This document shows, one piece after another, positions 40,240 to 51,307 of a stretch of DNA of 64,000 bases. The DNA is from Cucumis sativus. Lineage: Eukaryota; Streptophyta; Magnoliopsida; Cucurbitales; Cucurbitaceae. Under the pieces are notes generated by a model. It saw only the letters and a list, made by a program, of their open reading frames with translations, was not told the origin of the DNA and did not search any database. The translations under genes and the position numbers were made by a program. The stretch's first letter is position 1. Every line of letters starts with the position of its first letter. The stretch spans positions 11,656,001-11,720,000 of the forward strand of contig NC_026657.2 in NCBI RefSeq assembly GCF_000004075.3. Reading direction: 5' to 3'.

Positions 40240-40626
40240 TCAATCATCAGACCTACAACGATATATCTTAGAGCAACCTCGATTGTAAGGATTAGCCGGT
40301 GGCGGAGCACAACTTCCACTTCTGGTGTAAGGTTGGCCACCACTAGCGCCATCGCAAGCGGGGTGATCCTTCTTTAAAGCTCCAATAGAGATGTATTTCT
40401 TTTGTTGTTCGAGAAACCTTCGAGTTATCTCTGACTCCATCAACATCTCCTCCTCGTTAGCACACTCGGCTATGGAGCCATTGCAAGAATGTGTGGAGGA
40501 AGCTCGAACGAGACAAAGATCTTGAAAGAGGAAGAGGAAGAGAAAGAGAAGAAGAAGAAAGCAAGTCTGTAAAGACATTGGCTTGCTTGAGATTCTTTTT
40601 CTCGTGTTGTTATTCTGACTTTCCAT
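40240..40626 (-). CDS. RALF-family secreted peptide precursor, copy 1
   Basis: Intronless, 128 residues. A hydrophobic signal segment occupies about 21-40, followed by a propeptide with SCNGSIAECANEEE and the dibasic site RRFL (69-72), which matches the S1P-type cleavage site of RALF precursors. The mature region contains YISIGALKKD, NPYNRGCSK and four cysteines at 91, 106, 118 and 124, the RALF pattern. RALFs are apoplastic peptides that signal through FERONIA-type receptor kinases and LRX proteins. The canonical YISY is YISI here, while the NPYxRGC signature is intact. The ATG at 40626 is aligned with a lost start in copy 2. A TATA box lies about 45 bp upstream. Confidence 0.93.
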   Translation of the reverse strand: MESQNNNTRKRISSKPMSLQTCFLLLLFLFLFLFQDLCLVRASSTHSCNGSIAECANEEEMLMESEITRRFLEQQKKYISIGALKKDHPACDGASGGQPYTRSGSCAPPPANPYNRGCSKIYRCRSDD

Positions 40627-40670
40627 ACTTCTTTTCTCTTTTGCCTTATTTCTTTACTAATGGGAAGAAA

Positions 40671-40677
40671 CTTTATA
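40671..40677 (-). promoter_or_regulatory. TATA box of RALF copy 1
   Basis: TATAAAG on the minus strand, 45 bp before the ATG, within a block conserved in copy 2 (42304-42310). Confidence 0.55.
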
Positions 40678-40931
40678 GATATTATTCCTTCAAATTTTGT
40701 TTTTTTTCTTTTCATTTCTTTTTCAAATTTTATATGGATGAAAAAAAATTGAGAAATATTCATTAGTGGAAGAACCATCAATGGGAATTAAAGGGACAAA
40801 ATTTCAATAAAAATAAAAAATAAAAAACCTACCCAATTGCTTTTGAGTATTTGCTTTTCCATGGTGAAAGTTGAATTTTTTTTGGTACATTTGTGATGCA
40901 AAAAAATAATTAAGGGGTAGGTGAGTCAATG

Positions 40932-40933
<2 letters not shown>

Positions 40934-40979
<46 letters not shown>
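40934..40979. repeat. (AT)n microsatellite
   Basis: About 23 uninterrupted AT units. Both strands stay open through it, which creates false open frames. The equivalent site in unit B holds only a few TA units. Confidence 0.95.
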
Positions 40980-40983
<4 letters not shown>

Positions 40984-41332
40984 TTTCAATTTCATATTGT
41001 ATTTTGTGCTATATCCAATTTTATTCCCTCAATAAGAGACTTGAAATGAAATTTCTACTTAATACATTGTTGAGAAAAACTTGTAGTATCAAATACTTAA
41101 AAAGGGTATTCTTTAATAATATTACTGTATATAAATCCTTTACCTTAATTATATGATTAGATTCCTTTTATCTGACTATATATTATTAAAAGAACATGTC
41201 ACGTCTGATTCCATTTAATAAAAGAAAAACAACCATTTTGGATTTGCAACTTGTCTCACGCGTGAGTCCGTTTGTGCAACTTTGTCTGTCTTATCAATTC
41301 GTGGTGTTAATTTTTTAGTGCAACTATGTTAG

Positions 41333-41405
41333 AGATAGAGGGTTCAAACTTCTCAATCGAGAGTGTATGTCTTATACTAATTGAGTCATATTCATGTTGG
41401 CCATT
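41333..41405 (-). repeat. tRNA-derived SINE-like fragment
   Basis: On the minus strand, box A-like 'gactcaattagtataagac' is followed by box B-like 'gaagtttgaaccctc'. A diverged, shorter equivalent is seen in unit B near 42850-42905, so the element predates the RALF duplication. Confidence 0.45.
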
Positions 41406-41564
41406 CTTTACTTAAGTAACTTGTGATCACTTTTTTATTTTCCAAAAAACGAATATGACACCACCTCCTAAAAAAAAGAGATCGCGAAGAAAAGAAAATT
41501 TCCATTGATTTCATAATTAATCCTCTTCATTGATCAACAAAGACTAGGGCTGGCGTTGAAGTCG

Positions 41565-41730
41565 GTTTTCTAGCCAAATCATTGTCGAATCGATTATGGT
41601 CGTTTAGTAAATGTTCAAACCAATATTTGACCATGAAGAAATATAAATTGATCGTTGGTTGGTTGATAGTCGGTTTAAGCATTTGAAGATTAAAAAAAAT
41701 GTCGGTTTGGATTTTTCCAGACCGACACAC
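41565..41730. repeat. Dispersed repeat member in RALF unit B
   Basis: Diverged copy of the repeat seen at 39915-40060 in unit A and, more weakly, at 26893 and 30184. Shared words include 'aaatgttcaaa' and 'cgttggttggttga'. Type unknown. Confidence 0.45.
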
Positions 41731-41817
41731 CAATCGAATTCTCCTTATCTCTCACATCTGATCACTTTTAGTTTTGTCAATTTTGGTTGGTTGATAATAA
41801 CACGCACACAAAAAAAA

Positions 41818-41833
41818 GGGGGGGGGGGGGGGG
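41818..41833. repeat. G16 homopolymer
   Basis: Sixteen consecutive G preceded by an A-run, followed by 'aagggaag'. The matching position in unit A is A- and GA-rich without such a run. Confidence 0.95.
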
Positions 41834-41881
41834 AAGGGAAGAGATTCTACGACGAATACAATGGTTTGATCAAACCCTTAA

Positions 41882-42238
41882 TCAATGCCTACAATAATAT
41901 ATGTTAGAGCAACCTGGATTGTAAGGATTAGCCTGTGACGGAACGCAACTTCCGCTCTTAGTGTAAGGTTGGCCACTAGCGCCATCGCAAGCTGGGCGAT
42001 CCTTCTTCAAAGTTGGATAAGAGATGTAGTTCTTCTTTTGTTGTGCGAGAAACCTTCGAGTTATCTCCGACTCCATCAACATCTCCTCCTCGTTAGCACA
42101 CTCGGCTATGGAGCCATTGCAAGAATGCATCGAGGAACCTCGAACAAGACAAAGATCTTGAAGAAGGAAGCTGAGAAAGAGAAGAAGAAGAAAGCAAGTT
42201 TGTAAAGACATTGGCTTGCTTGAGATTCTTCTTCTCAT
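41882..42238 (-). CDS. RALF-family secreted peptide precursor, copy 2
   Basis: Intronless, 118 residues. Signal segment at about 12-31, propeptide nearly the same as copy 1, cleavage site RRFL (61-64), then NYISYPTLKKD and four cysteines at 84, 98, 110 and 116. YISY is intact but the following GAL is PTL, and the NPYxRGC signature reads NPYNPGC, losing the Arg. The tail is shorter (YYCRH). The reading frame begins at an ATG that corresponds to ACG in copy 1; the codon aligned with copy 1's start is ATC. Function as for RALFs; receptor binding may differ from copy 1. No internal break, so it is likely a working gene. Confidence 0.9.
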   Translation of the reverse strand: MRRRISSKPMSLQTCFLLLLFLSFLLQDLCLVRGSSMHSCNGSIAECANEEEMLMESEITRRFLAQQKKNYISYPTLKKDRPACDGASGQPYTKSGSCVPSQANPYNPGCSNIYYCRH

Positions 42239-42303
42239 GTTGTTGTTGTTCTGACTTTTGATAATCTTTCTTTTTGCCTTATTTCTTTACTAATGGTAAG
42301 AAA

Positions 42304-42310
42304 CTTTATA
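42304..42310 (-). promoter_or_regulatory. TATA box of RALF copy 2
   Basis: TATAAAG on the minus strand, 66 bp before the ATG, in a block shared with copy 1. Confidence 0.55.
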
Positions 42311-43689
42311 GATGATTATTCCTTAAAATTTTGTTTTTTTCTTTTCAAATTTTATGATGGAAAGAAAAAGATTGAGAAATATTCATTAGTGGAAGAACCA
42401 TTAATGAGAATTAAAGGAACAAAATATTCATTGTGTATATATTTGTGATGATGCAAAAAATAATTACATGGGTAGAAGAGTCAAAGCATTACCAATATAT
42501 ATTATTAAACTTTTTTTATATATTCTTTTACAATTTCATATTGTATTGTGTTATATCCAATTTTATTCACTCAATAAAAGACTTCAAATGAAATTCCTCC
42601 TTTATACATTATTTGTTGAGAAAATCTTATATCAAATACTTAAAACGCTATTCTTCTTTAACGTTACTATGTATTCATCTTCACTTAATAACTATTTGAT
42701 TAAATTCATTCCATAATAGAACATGTCATGTCTCATTCTATTCATAAAAGAAAAACACCCGATTTTCAATTAGTCTCACGCGCATGAGTCCCTTTGTGTA
42801 ACCTTCTCTATCTTATCAATTCATGGTGTTAATTTTTTAGTACAACTATATTATGATTAGAGGATTCAAACTTCACCGTTAAGAATGCGTATGACTCTAT
42901 CAAGTATGTGTAATTTAAAAATTAATTTAAGAAGATATAGAAATGAGAAGTTTAATATTATTTGAACATTGTTAGTGACGAATTAATTAATAGAAACATT
43001 GAAGGCCAAAATAATGTTTTAGACATGTGAAGATATGGGTGTGGGTCATAACTCCACTTTGGATGAATCATTATTGGGTGAGAACAAAGCATTCAAAAGA
43101 GACCAATTATATTCATTCCATTTCTCTAACATCTTTATGTGAGTGTGAGTGAAAATAATCATTCTTATGGTTGAAAGTTTAGTGCTTTACAAGTTTCTTT
43201 ATTTTTCTTATTTATGTATATTTGTTTTGAATAAATGGTAGGGAGAGATTATTTAAAATATATATCTAAATCAGTTGACTTGTACTATCCGATTAAGTCA
43301 TGTTTGAACTCTCGAAATTTGATTCGTTGCAAGTATAGGTTAAGTTTAATTTACAAGTTTAACTAGTTATCGAGTTTCTACGTGTGTATACATATAATTT
43401 GAACTTGTTGATTTCTTTTAGAGGAATTTAATTAGTAAACATATAATTGATTTTTTTAGTATTTAAAAGACATTAAAAGTTCAATTTTGAATAGTAGATA
43501 ATGTATTATTAAAATTTTAAAGACTTAATAGATTAAAAAAAAAAAAAAAAAAGCTAAAGTTTATAGAATTATAGACATGAAATTCAAAGTGCAGATATAC
43601 TTATATATTATTGATACTCTTTCAAGTTTAAGGACTTATTTGACATGATATTGAATGCTCGAGGACTATAATTACAGTTAACTAAAAGT

Positions 43690-43800
43690 GTATTCACGTC
43701 AGAAAAAATGGTCTACGACGACAGTTATTTTCTGCCGTAAATGAAATTCGTGACAAATTTTTACGATCATAGAATCACATGTTACGGAAAGATAGTTAGT
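43690..43800. mobile_element. CACTA-like DNA transposon fragment (tentative)
   Basis: 'atggtctacgacgacagtta' and 'gacaaatttttacgatcata' with scattered 'tacg' words resemble sub-terminal repeats of plant CACTA elements. No CACTA end pair, transposase or target duplication is visible. Confidence 0.25.
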
Positions 43801-44699
43801 TTGCTTAATTTATTGTGTTGTATACTTTTTCTATTACGTTAGCTCGCACTAATATAAAGAAGACAACAGATTTATTTAAAGCTATAGATCTCAAAACTAA
43901 TAATTGTTGTTTTTTAAAGTGAATCAAAGTTTAGACTATTTGTAAGTGATTGCAAGATAATTTTACTTGATTTCATATAAAATCAACAAAAGATCACCTA
44001 AATATAATAAATCTTATCCTAAAGTATGATTTGAAGGGGAAAAAAGGAAGAAAAAAATTTATTGTCACATTTATTATTTAAGTAGATTTATTTAAGTTTA
44101 AAAATAATATTTTGATATTGTAGTTTAAAATTTGTTTAATTTTTGTTCTTATACTTTCACGTGTCCAATTTAATTCTTATTGAAATGAGTTGGGTTCAAA
44201 AGTTCAATCCTTCGTTTTTCGATTATTGTAATACTAAAAAAAATTACTCCATATGCTTTAAAATATCTTAAGTTTAGTTCTTATTGTATGTTTATTAGTT
44301 TTTTTTGTGGTTATTTATTAGCATTTTTCACTCTAGAACACATTCACATATTATATTTATTACTATGTATAGTTAAATTGATGAAAATTAATTTAAAGAA
44401 ACCAAACTTAAAAATGTATTAAAATGATAATAGTTAACATTTTGAAATTAACCAAACGTTCGAATATAAGAATTGAAATGATATTTTAATCTCTATTTAA
44501 AAGAAAATATAAATAGAGATGCACAATAGTCTAAAAAAAGATATGCATAATTGTGTAAGGAAAACAAGTCATGTTTGGAGTGGAAGAAAAAAAGAAAAAT
44601 TATTTTAAATAACAAAATTTTTAAAAATATTTATATTTATAGTAAAATATTATTATTGAATCAGAAATTTTCACATCATTTACTAATTTAATGCCGAAA

Positions 44700-45330
44700 A
44701 ACATAAGTAATTGAATTTGAGACTAATTAAAAATTGACATGTGTCCTAAATTAAAAATGAAAACATAAATTAGTCTAATGATACCACGTGTTTTCATCAT
44801 GACCGTTATACCAAGTTAATTATTTTGGTCTAATTAAATATTATTTATTTGGACTAAAATTCAATTAGGATTAAAATAAGCTTAATTTAGCCCAAATGAT
44901 AAATATGACCAAAATACAAGTAGTTGAATCCATGAACCAACAACAAAACCTAAGCCTATAAAGCCCACCAAAGGACTGTATAAGTAGATGAGTTCTCTTC
45001 GTTTGAAAGTGCACGTAAGTTTTTACTCTACAAGGTCAAAAGAGAATTTTCACAAGAACGAGAAGACTCTAACTTCTAAAGCCCACCACCCTCGAACATT
45101 GAAGTTCCTTTGAAGATAAAACTTTCTTCCAAGACTCCAACTTCAAGAACTAACATCACTTGCTTCTCTTTCTCCGATCCTATGAAGCGTAAACATCTAA
45201 TCGAGAGAGAATAAGATGATCAAATACGTACTAGGAGAACAATAAACTACATCACATCATAATCAACATCAACACAAGTTCAACTTCATGCGTCTATCGC
45301 GATCCATAATAAATTGACTGTTATCTTTTG
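44700..45330. mobile_element. LTR-like fossil stretch (possible solo LTR)
   Basis: A GC-richer block including 'cctataaagcccaccaaagg' and 'ctgtataagtagatgag' followed by a CT/GA-mixed leader-like part is reminiscent of plant LTR retrotransposon LTRs. No gag or pol coding region lies beside it and ends are not certain, so family and age cannot be given. Confidence 0.25.
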
Positions 45331-46489
45331 TTTTATATTTTGATTCATTTTGATATATTTAAAAGTAGCCCAAATAGTCATTTTGAAAATTAGGATGGTC
45401 AGTGCATAATTGATCCAAAAATGGAAATAATTTTGAAAATTATGATATGTGGTTAGTAGACCATTATATTTTTCAAAACTAGATTATATATATATGAATA
45501 TAAGAATTTAATTTCCATAATTCAACGGTGTTTTTGTTATAAATTAAACTAACAAAATTGATTAAGGTGATAATATGGGGTAATTATTCCCACATAATTT
45601 AATTAGTGATTGGTAGGAGCTAATCTAGAACAAAATAAACAAATAATAATATGCATATTTGATTTTGTTCAAAAGTAAGTTAAATTATTCATAAAAATGT
45701 GAAAAATAAATCAACAATACTTATTTCAAGGTAGAAGAGTTCAAATTCACGTATAAAAAAGAAATAGTCAAACATTTAAACATTACAAAAATCTTTTAGA
45801 AAAATAACTTTTAAGTGTTTAATATGATTCAATCAACTTCATTTAATTCTTAAACTTCGAATTTGTACAAAATAAACACGCTCGAGCTTTTTCTAGCACA
45901 CCGATGAACAAAATTGCTTAACAACTAAAGTGTAAATTTTTTTAACTAATAATGTATAACATCATTCATATTAAATAAACATAAATGTAATTTGATACGT
46001 AAAAAGTTGTATGTATTAGGTCAATCATATACTTTGAGTTAGAGGGAACGGTAATTAGTAACATCTATTTTTAAACAACTCTAAAGTTCAAGCACTAAAA
46101 TGATTTTTGAAATTAATTTAGAATCATAATATGGAATCTTTCTCTTAAATGTTCATAACAATATATTTAACCTAATTCAACTAATTAGCTACTAGTTATT
46201 ATCAAAATCAGAATAACTTAACTGCATAAAACACATATGTATTTAAAACCCTAATAATTATCTACCTTCCTCTAATTACAATTATGGAAAATTATTATTG
46301 TATTTTCTCAAGGGTAAAAAGAAAACAATAAAGGACAAAAGTGTAAAATCCAACACCCAATAATGTCAAAGCAAATTAGAAACCCTTTCTTTAAATTAAA
46401 GAGCAAATTAAGATAATTAAATATATGTTTTGTAATTGAAATACTTTTGATCAACTTGGGAAATTTTTGCAAATAATTACTAAAACTTG

Positions 46490-47883
46490 ATGGGTGATCT
46501 CTATAGAAAGTTGGAAACTGATGTTGTAATTGAAGCTCCAGCTTGGAAGTTTCATGAAATGCTTCATAGAAACCCTCACCATCTTTCCAATATTGCTGCT
46601 GATAAAGTACAAAGTTGTGAATTACACGAAGGCGAATGGGGCAAAGTTGGTTCGATTATCTTTTGGAACTACGTTCATGGTTTGTTTATCTATGTTGTTT
46701 AATTATTCGATCCATTATTATATTTTCTCGATTTCGTGCACTTTTTATATTTTATTAGATAGAATTATGAGTTCACTCTTCGTTCAACTTTGAAATTGAT
46801 GTATTTTGGTTCATCTCTATAGACTTTTAAAAGTGTTAGTAAGGTTTTAAAATTTTTATTTATGACATTTGAAATATATTAGGTTTTTAGATTTCAATAT
46901 TTGGTAAGCTCAAAAATCAGAAAAAAAAAATAAGAAAATTGTATATAACGTATATCTTTCAAATTATCCGTTTGGTAATCATTTTATTTTTTGTTCTTGA
47001 AATTTGAATTGGTGTTGGTTCTCTTAAACTTTTTAACCATGGCATGACTTATATTATCGGAACTAACCTACTTGAATTCTTTATTAATTAATTTTCAACG
47101 ATATATCTTTTTTAAATTAAAAACTTTAGAACTTAATTAGGGTTTGGGTTTTTGAAAATACTCATAAAAAAATAATAGACAACAAAAAAAGACTAAACAA
47201 GGAAACCAATACGTTGAAGTGGTGCTTAAAAATTTTTAATTAAAAAACTTAACGTTATCAAACGAGACTCGCTCAAACTTTCAATTTTGTTTCTACTGGA
47301 TTATACGATGAATGAATTTTGTAATTTTTTTTATCAAATAGGTCAATAACTTATTAGACTTAGATAAAACAAAAAATTCAAGTAAAAACTACCCGACGCA
47401 ACTAAAAAATAAGTTCACAAAGGTCTATTGTATAGCATATACAAAATTAAAATTGTTAAAAAACACAAACCTAAACATTCAAAGACGACTAAACGTATAA
47501 TTTAACGATTTATTTGTATTTAAATCAACATTATTTTGCATATTGATGTTATATTTATTTAATTAATATAACGGCCGTGTTTTGACGAATAAAAACACAC
47601 TCGTATAGACGGGAAGGCTTGCGTGGCGAAGGACGTAATAGAAGCAGTTGATGAAGAGAACAACTCATTCACATGGAAAGTGATTGAAGGAGACCTTTTA
47701 GATCATTACAAGAATTTCAGAGTTACAATCCAAAGTATTCCAAAGGATAAAGGAAGTGTGATTCATTATACTTTGAACTATGAAAAGCTTCATGAAGATA
47801 TTGAAGATTCACATACTTTGCTTGACCTTTGTGTTAGTATCTCCAAAGCCATTGATGCTCATTTAATGAAGGAAAAGAACTAA
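46490..47883 (+). CDS. MLP-like protein (Bet v 1 fold), copy A
   Basis: Two exons, 46490-46679 and 47609-47883, encode 154 residues. The fold markers are the N-terminal GDLYRKLETDVVIEAPA, the glycine-rich loop GEWGKVG (48-54), the exon junction inside a G-D-G-K turn, and the C-terminal helix DLCVSISKAIDAHLMKEKN. Major latex proteins bind hydrophobic ligands in a Bet v 1 cavity and in cucurbits are linked to transport of hydrophobic compounds and to stress responses; the ligand here is unknown. The intron is 929 nt, about ten times that of the other copies, and the upstream block shared by B-D is missing. It is the most diverged copy of the four. Confidence 0.92.
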
Positions 47884-48744
47884 TGATAACAAAGGTTGAT
47901 TTGTAGAGGTTGAAGAAGCTCCTAAGGCCCCATGACAATGGTTAATTATACTTAAATAATGGTTATCTTTACTTAAATAATGCATGTTATATATATATAT
48001 ATATATATATATAGCATATCACATGTTGTGTGTTTGTGAAATATTATAATCTAAATCTGTATGTGTACGTGTATGCTTATAAATAAAATTATTGGAAATA
48101 AAGTTTGAAGGTTGATTAGTATTTTGTACTAAAAAAATTTTAAATTTCCATTTTAGTCGTTTTTCCAACTTTTAAAAAAATTACTATTTTAATCCTTATT
48201 TTTATTTTAACGAGTATAATAACATAGCTTTGAATATGATATGTGTCGACAAGTTGTTAAGTTCTAATATACAAAACGTGATAATAACATAGTAAAGATA
48301 ATTTAAGGCGACACTAAAATAGAACAAATTTGTAAGTTTAAGAATCAAAACGTTAAGAGAAATAGTGACAAAGAGCTATATATATATAGAAATAAGTTTC
48401 GATAAGCAATTGTATTGAAAACGTCGACTTAAGTCCGAGTGAGCTTTTACACGTAAAAAAAGGTGAAAATGTTCTAATTTCTTCTTGTTCGTTTTAGTTG
48501 ATGGTCAATTCAGTCTAGTTATATGATGTTATAATTTCACATTAAATTTGATTTTTTATCTATAAAAAAAAATACAAATCAGTTTATAAAAAAAAATTCA
48601 AAATAAAACAAATCTTATTTTTAAAATTTCAAATTTGATAACATTTTTCTTTTTAAAAAATCTCAATTTTGATATAACTTTAATTTATGCAACTTTTTAA
48701 AAAGTTTCATTTAATTTTATCCAATAATTTTAGTTTAAATCAAA

Positions 48745-49290
48745 GACTTGCCAACATATCTTTTGCATATTGCAAATATGACAAACTTAGTCATATCAAA
48801 CGGTAATCATAGAGCTATCGAAGGTATCAGTCAGTAATTATAGAGTTATCGACGTTTAAATTTTCTACTTTTGAAATTTAGAAAATGCAGTGACATGAAC
48901 TTTATTATCATTTTTTTTTGGGTATTTTTACAAGGGTCCCTTTATTAATTTTAACTATGTAAATTAAATAAATAATAATAATTTTACCCTATGTTTTATT
49001 TTAATAAATAAATAACCATCGTTTTGTCCGATATATATTTGAAATGATTTATTTTACGAAACACTTAAAAAAAGTTGGAAAATTGCATAAGATAACAAAA
49101 ACAATTAAAAAAACAGCTAATGATACCTCTTTTTTGCATATTGTCAATACGACAAATATGACAAGTAATTAGTGATATTAGACGGCTATCAAATGGTTAT
49201 CGGAAGGCTATAACCTATAAGAAGTTATCGATTTTTAAATTTGCTATTTTTGCAATTTAAAAGATGTAGTGGCATGAATCCTATTATCAT
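48745..49290 (+). repeat. Diverged direct repeat pair
   Basis: Blocks at about 48745-48930 and 49115-49290 share order and wording: 'ttttgcatattg', 'atatgacaa', 'ttatcga', 'gacatgaac/ggcatgaatc' and 'ttattatca/ctattatca'. Both are diverged. Element family not identified. Confidence 0.55.
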
Positions 49291-49496
49291 AAAAAATAAT
49301 TTACTATTTTTGCAAGCGTAACTTAAAAGTTGTTATAAACCTTTATAACTAAGATATCTTTTTAAACTTTACCTAACACGTACACAAACACGTAGGATCT
49401 AACTAGTAATTATTAAATGAGATAAATTAAGAAATGTATAGTTGATTAAAACTTGATTTGATTCAAAGGATTAACTCATTGATGCTAATGAAAGAC

Positions 49497-49575
49497 CCAA
49501 GCACAACTTAGTTCAATTCACATGCAAGTATGTACGATAATTTGAAGATTGGAGGTTCAATCTTCTCACCTAACA
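49497..49575 (+). repeat. tRNA-derived SINE-like fragment
   Basis: Box A-like 'acttagttcaattcacatg' near 49506 and box B 'ggaggttcaatc' at 49551-49562. Box B fits GGTTCRANNC well. Confidence 0.45.
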
Positions 49576-50590
49576 AATTTCGAAAAGAAAAAGTAGAATT
49601 GAATATAAATTTTGCTATATTTACAAATCGAACGTTGTGTTATATCTAAAAATATAATATTTTAGACCTACTATATTTCTAACTATTCCAATTTGAATTA
49701 GGGATGATAATTGAATTACAAGGGCAGGTTGATAATGATGTGATAATTGAATAACGCAGGTGTTGATCATAAATTCATAATGATGTGATTATTCTAACAT
49801 TATAGAGTGAGCTTTGGAGTTTAGTTATTTAAAACAAAACAAAATAAAAGAATATATCCTAACGTAATTTTGTCTAAAAAGTCTTTTTTTTCTTTAATTA
49901 TAACAACCAAATACACATTAATTAGAGGTTATATAGATTCATATTAGTCAATCAAAATAATTTATGTAGTTTGATTTCAAAACCATTATGTTATATTAAT
50001 TATTTTTCAATATCAAAATTCATATCAATATTTCAAGTAGAGAATAATTACATCATACAAGCTTTGTTAGCATCAATCTTAATTAGTATTAATTCTAAAG
50101 TGACCAATTTAGCTTGACATTGTCTATATTTCTAGAAGTCGAAAATAAAATTTAATCTCATATAATCTATTATTTAAAATAATTAAGACAAAAATGATAA
50201 AATTTAAGAGAATATATCTAGAAATTAAAAATGAAAAGAAAACTCTAGATGAAGGGTGAGTAAACTCTAACAGTACAACGAGTTCATTTAACATATTCTC
50301 TCTAGTTTACTTAATATCAATTAGAAAAAAAAAAAAAAATACATTTTTAGTCCAGATCTTTACAGGTCTTCAACCTTTATAGAATAGTTCATTTTCATTT
50401 AAAAAATATTTACAAATATACTAAAATTTTATTTTTCGTTTTTGATATACTGTGAAGTGATAGATGTCTATCTGATCAATCTACTGCGGTTCATCGTATT
50501 GGCGACGATCTAGTTAATAATATTTGTGTGGATGGATACTTTAGTTAGGATTGGAAAGTATTCTAGAGTGGACAAAAAAGTAAAATCCCA

Positions 50591-50640
50591 CATGTGAGAG
50601 CAAAACCCTTTCTATAAATGAGATCCAAGAAGGGATGTTG
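50591..50640 (+). promoter_or_regulatory. Conserved core promoter of MLP copy B
   Basis: CATGTGAGAG at 50591 and TATAAAT at 50613-50619, followed by a GAGATCCAAGAAG block. The same arrangement stands upstream of copies C and D; TATA to ATG is 108 bp. Confidence 0.7.
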
Positions 50641-50720
50641 TTGGCAGTTATTGTTGCTTTGCCTTTTTCTTACAGCCTTAATATCACTTTATACTTCAAA
50701 TCAAAACCAAACTTCTGTCT

Positions 50721-51307
50721 ATGGGACTGTATGGGAAGTTGGAAAAAGAAGTACCAATCAGAGCTTCAGCTTCTAAGTTTCATGAAATATTTCATAAGAG
50801 ACCTCACCATATCTCAAATGTCTCTACTAACATAATACACGGCGTCGACCTACACGAGGGCGAATGGGGCAAAGTTGGCTCCATCGTCTACTGGAGATAC
50901 TTACTTGGTTTGTATTATCTTTGTTTCTAAGATCAACTGTTTTTTTTTTCTTTTAAATGAGAGGTTTTAAGTGCTTAAAACTATAATATTTTGATAGACG
51001 TTTTATAACTGAACTCGCAGATGGAAAGTCTAGAGTGACAAAGGAGATCGTTGAAGAAGTTGACGAAGAAAACAATGCGATAACTTTCAAAGTAATAGAG
51101 GGATACCTTACAGAACAATACAAGAATTTCAGGTTCAAAATCCAATGTATTCCAAAGAAAAAGGGAAGTGTGGTTCATTGGTGCTTAGAATATGAAAAAC
51201 TACATGATAAGATTCCAGATTCTACACATGGTTTATTAATGGAACTTTGTGTTATCGTCTCTAAAGACATTGATGCTTACCTTGAGGGAGGTAGTGACAA
51301 ACCCTAG
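50721..51307 (+). CDS. MLP-like protein (Bet v 1 fold), copy B
   Basis: Two exons, 50721-50907 and 51021-51307, encode 157 residues. It starts MGLYGKLEKEVPIRASASKF, has the glycine loop GEWGKVG (47-53), and KGSVVHWCLEYEKLH in the second exon. The C-terminal part has a small insertion compared with the others (DSTHGLLMELCVIVS). It ends ...DKP, in the frame shared with copy D. Intron 113 nt. The protein is intact, with the family's usual length of about 150. Ligand unknown. Confidence 0.93.

Larger units (their letters stand above)
40627..41881. other. Spacer between the RALF copies
   Basis: It contains the RALF copy 1 promoter, an (AT)n microsatellite at 40934-40979, the end of duplication unit A with a SINE-like pair at 41333-41405, and the start of unit B with a dispersed repeat member and a G16 run. 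No other gene. Confidence 0.65.
39781..42905. repeat. Direct tandem duplication carrying the two RALF genes
   Basis: Unit A spans about 39781-41430 and unit B about 41431-42905. Both open with a Ttttattttcc stretch and an AAAAAAGAGATC block, share the RALF gene, its TATA region, a downstream-side block ('tatatccaattttattc') and a 'cttatcaattc' block with the same order. Alignment by eye runs through most of both units with indels. Unit A carries a long (AT)n tract and unit B a G16 tract at non-equivalent places. Confidence 0.8.
42239..46489. other. Intergenic region between RALF and MLP clusters
   Basis: 4.25 kb. It begins with the copy 2 promoter and the end of duplication unit B. A CACTA-like fragment is suspected at 43690-43800 and an LTR-like stretch at about 44700-45330. 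The rest is AT-rich with poly-A runs and no supported gene. Confidence 0.6.
47884..50720. other. Intergenic region between MLP copies A and B
   Basis: 2.8 kb. It contains an (AT)n run at about 47990-48013, a pair of diverged direct repeats (48745-48930 and 49115-49290), a SINE-like pair at 49497-49575 and the B promoter. No gene. Confidence 0.6.

Noticed and set aside
40804-41156. Frames reading Tyr-Ile repeats on both strands
   Set aside because: Produced by the (AT)n microsatellite, not by a gene.
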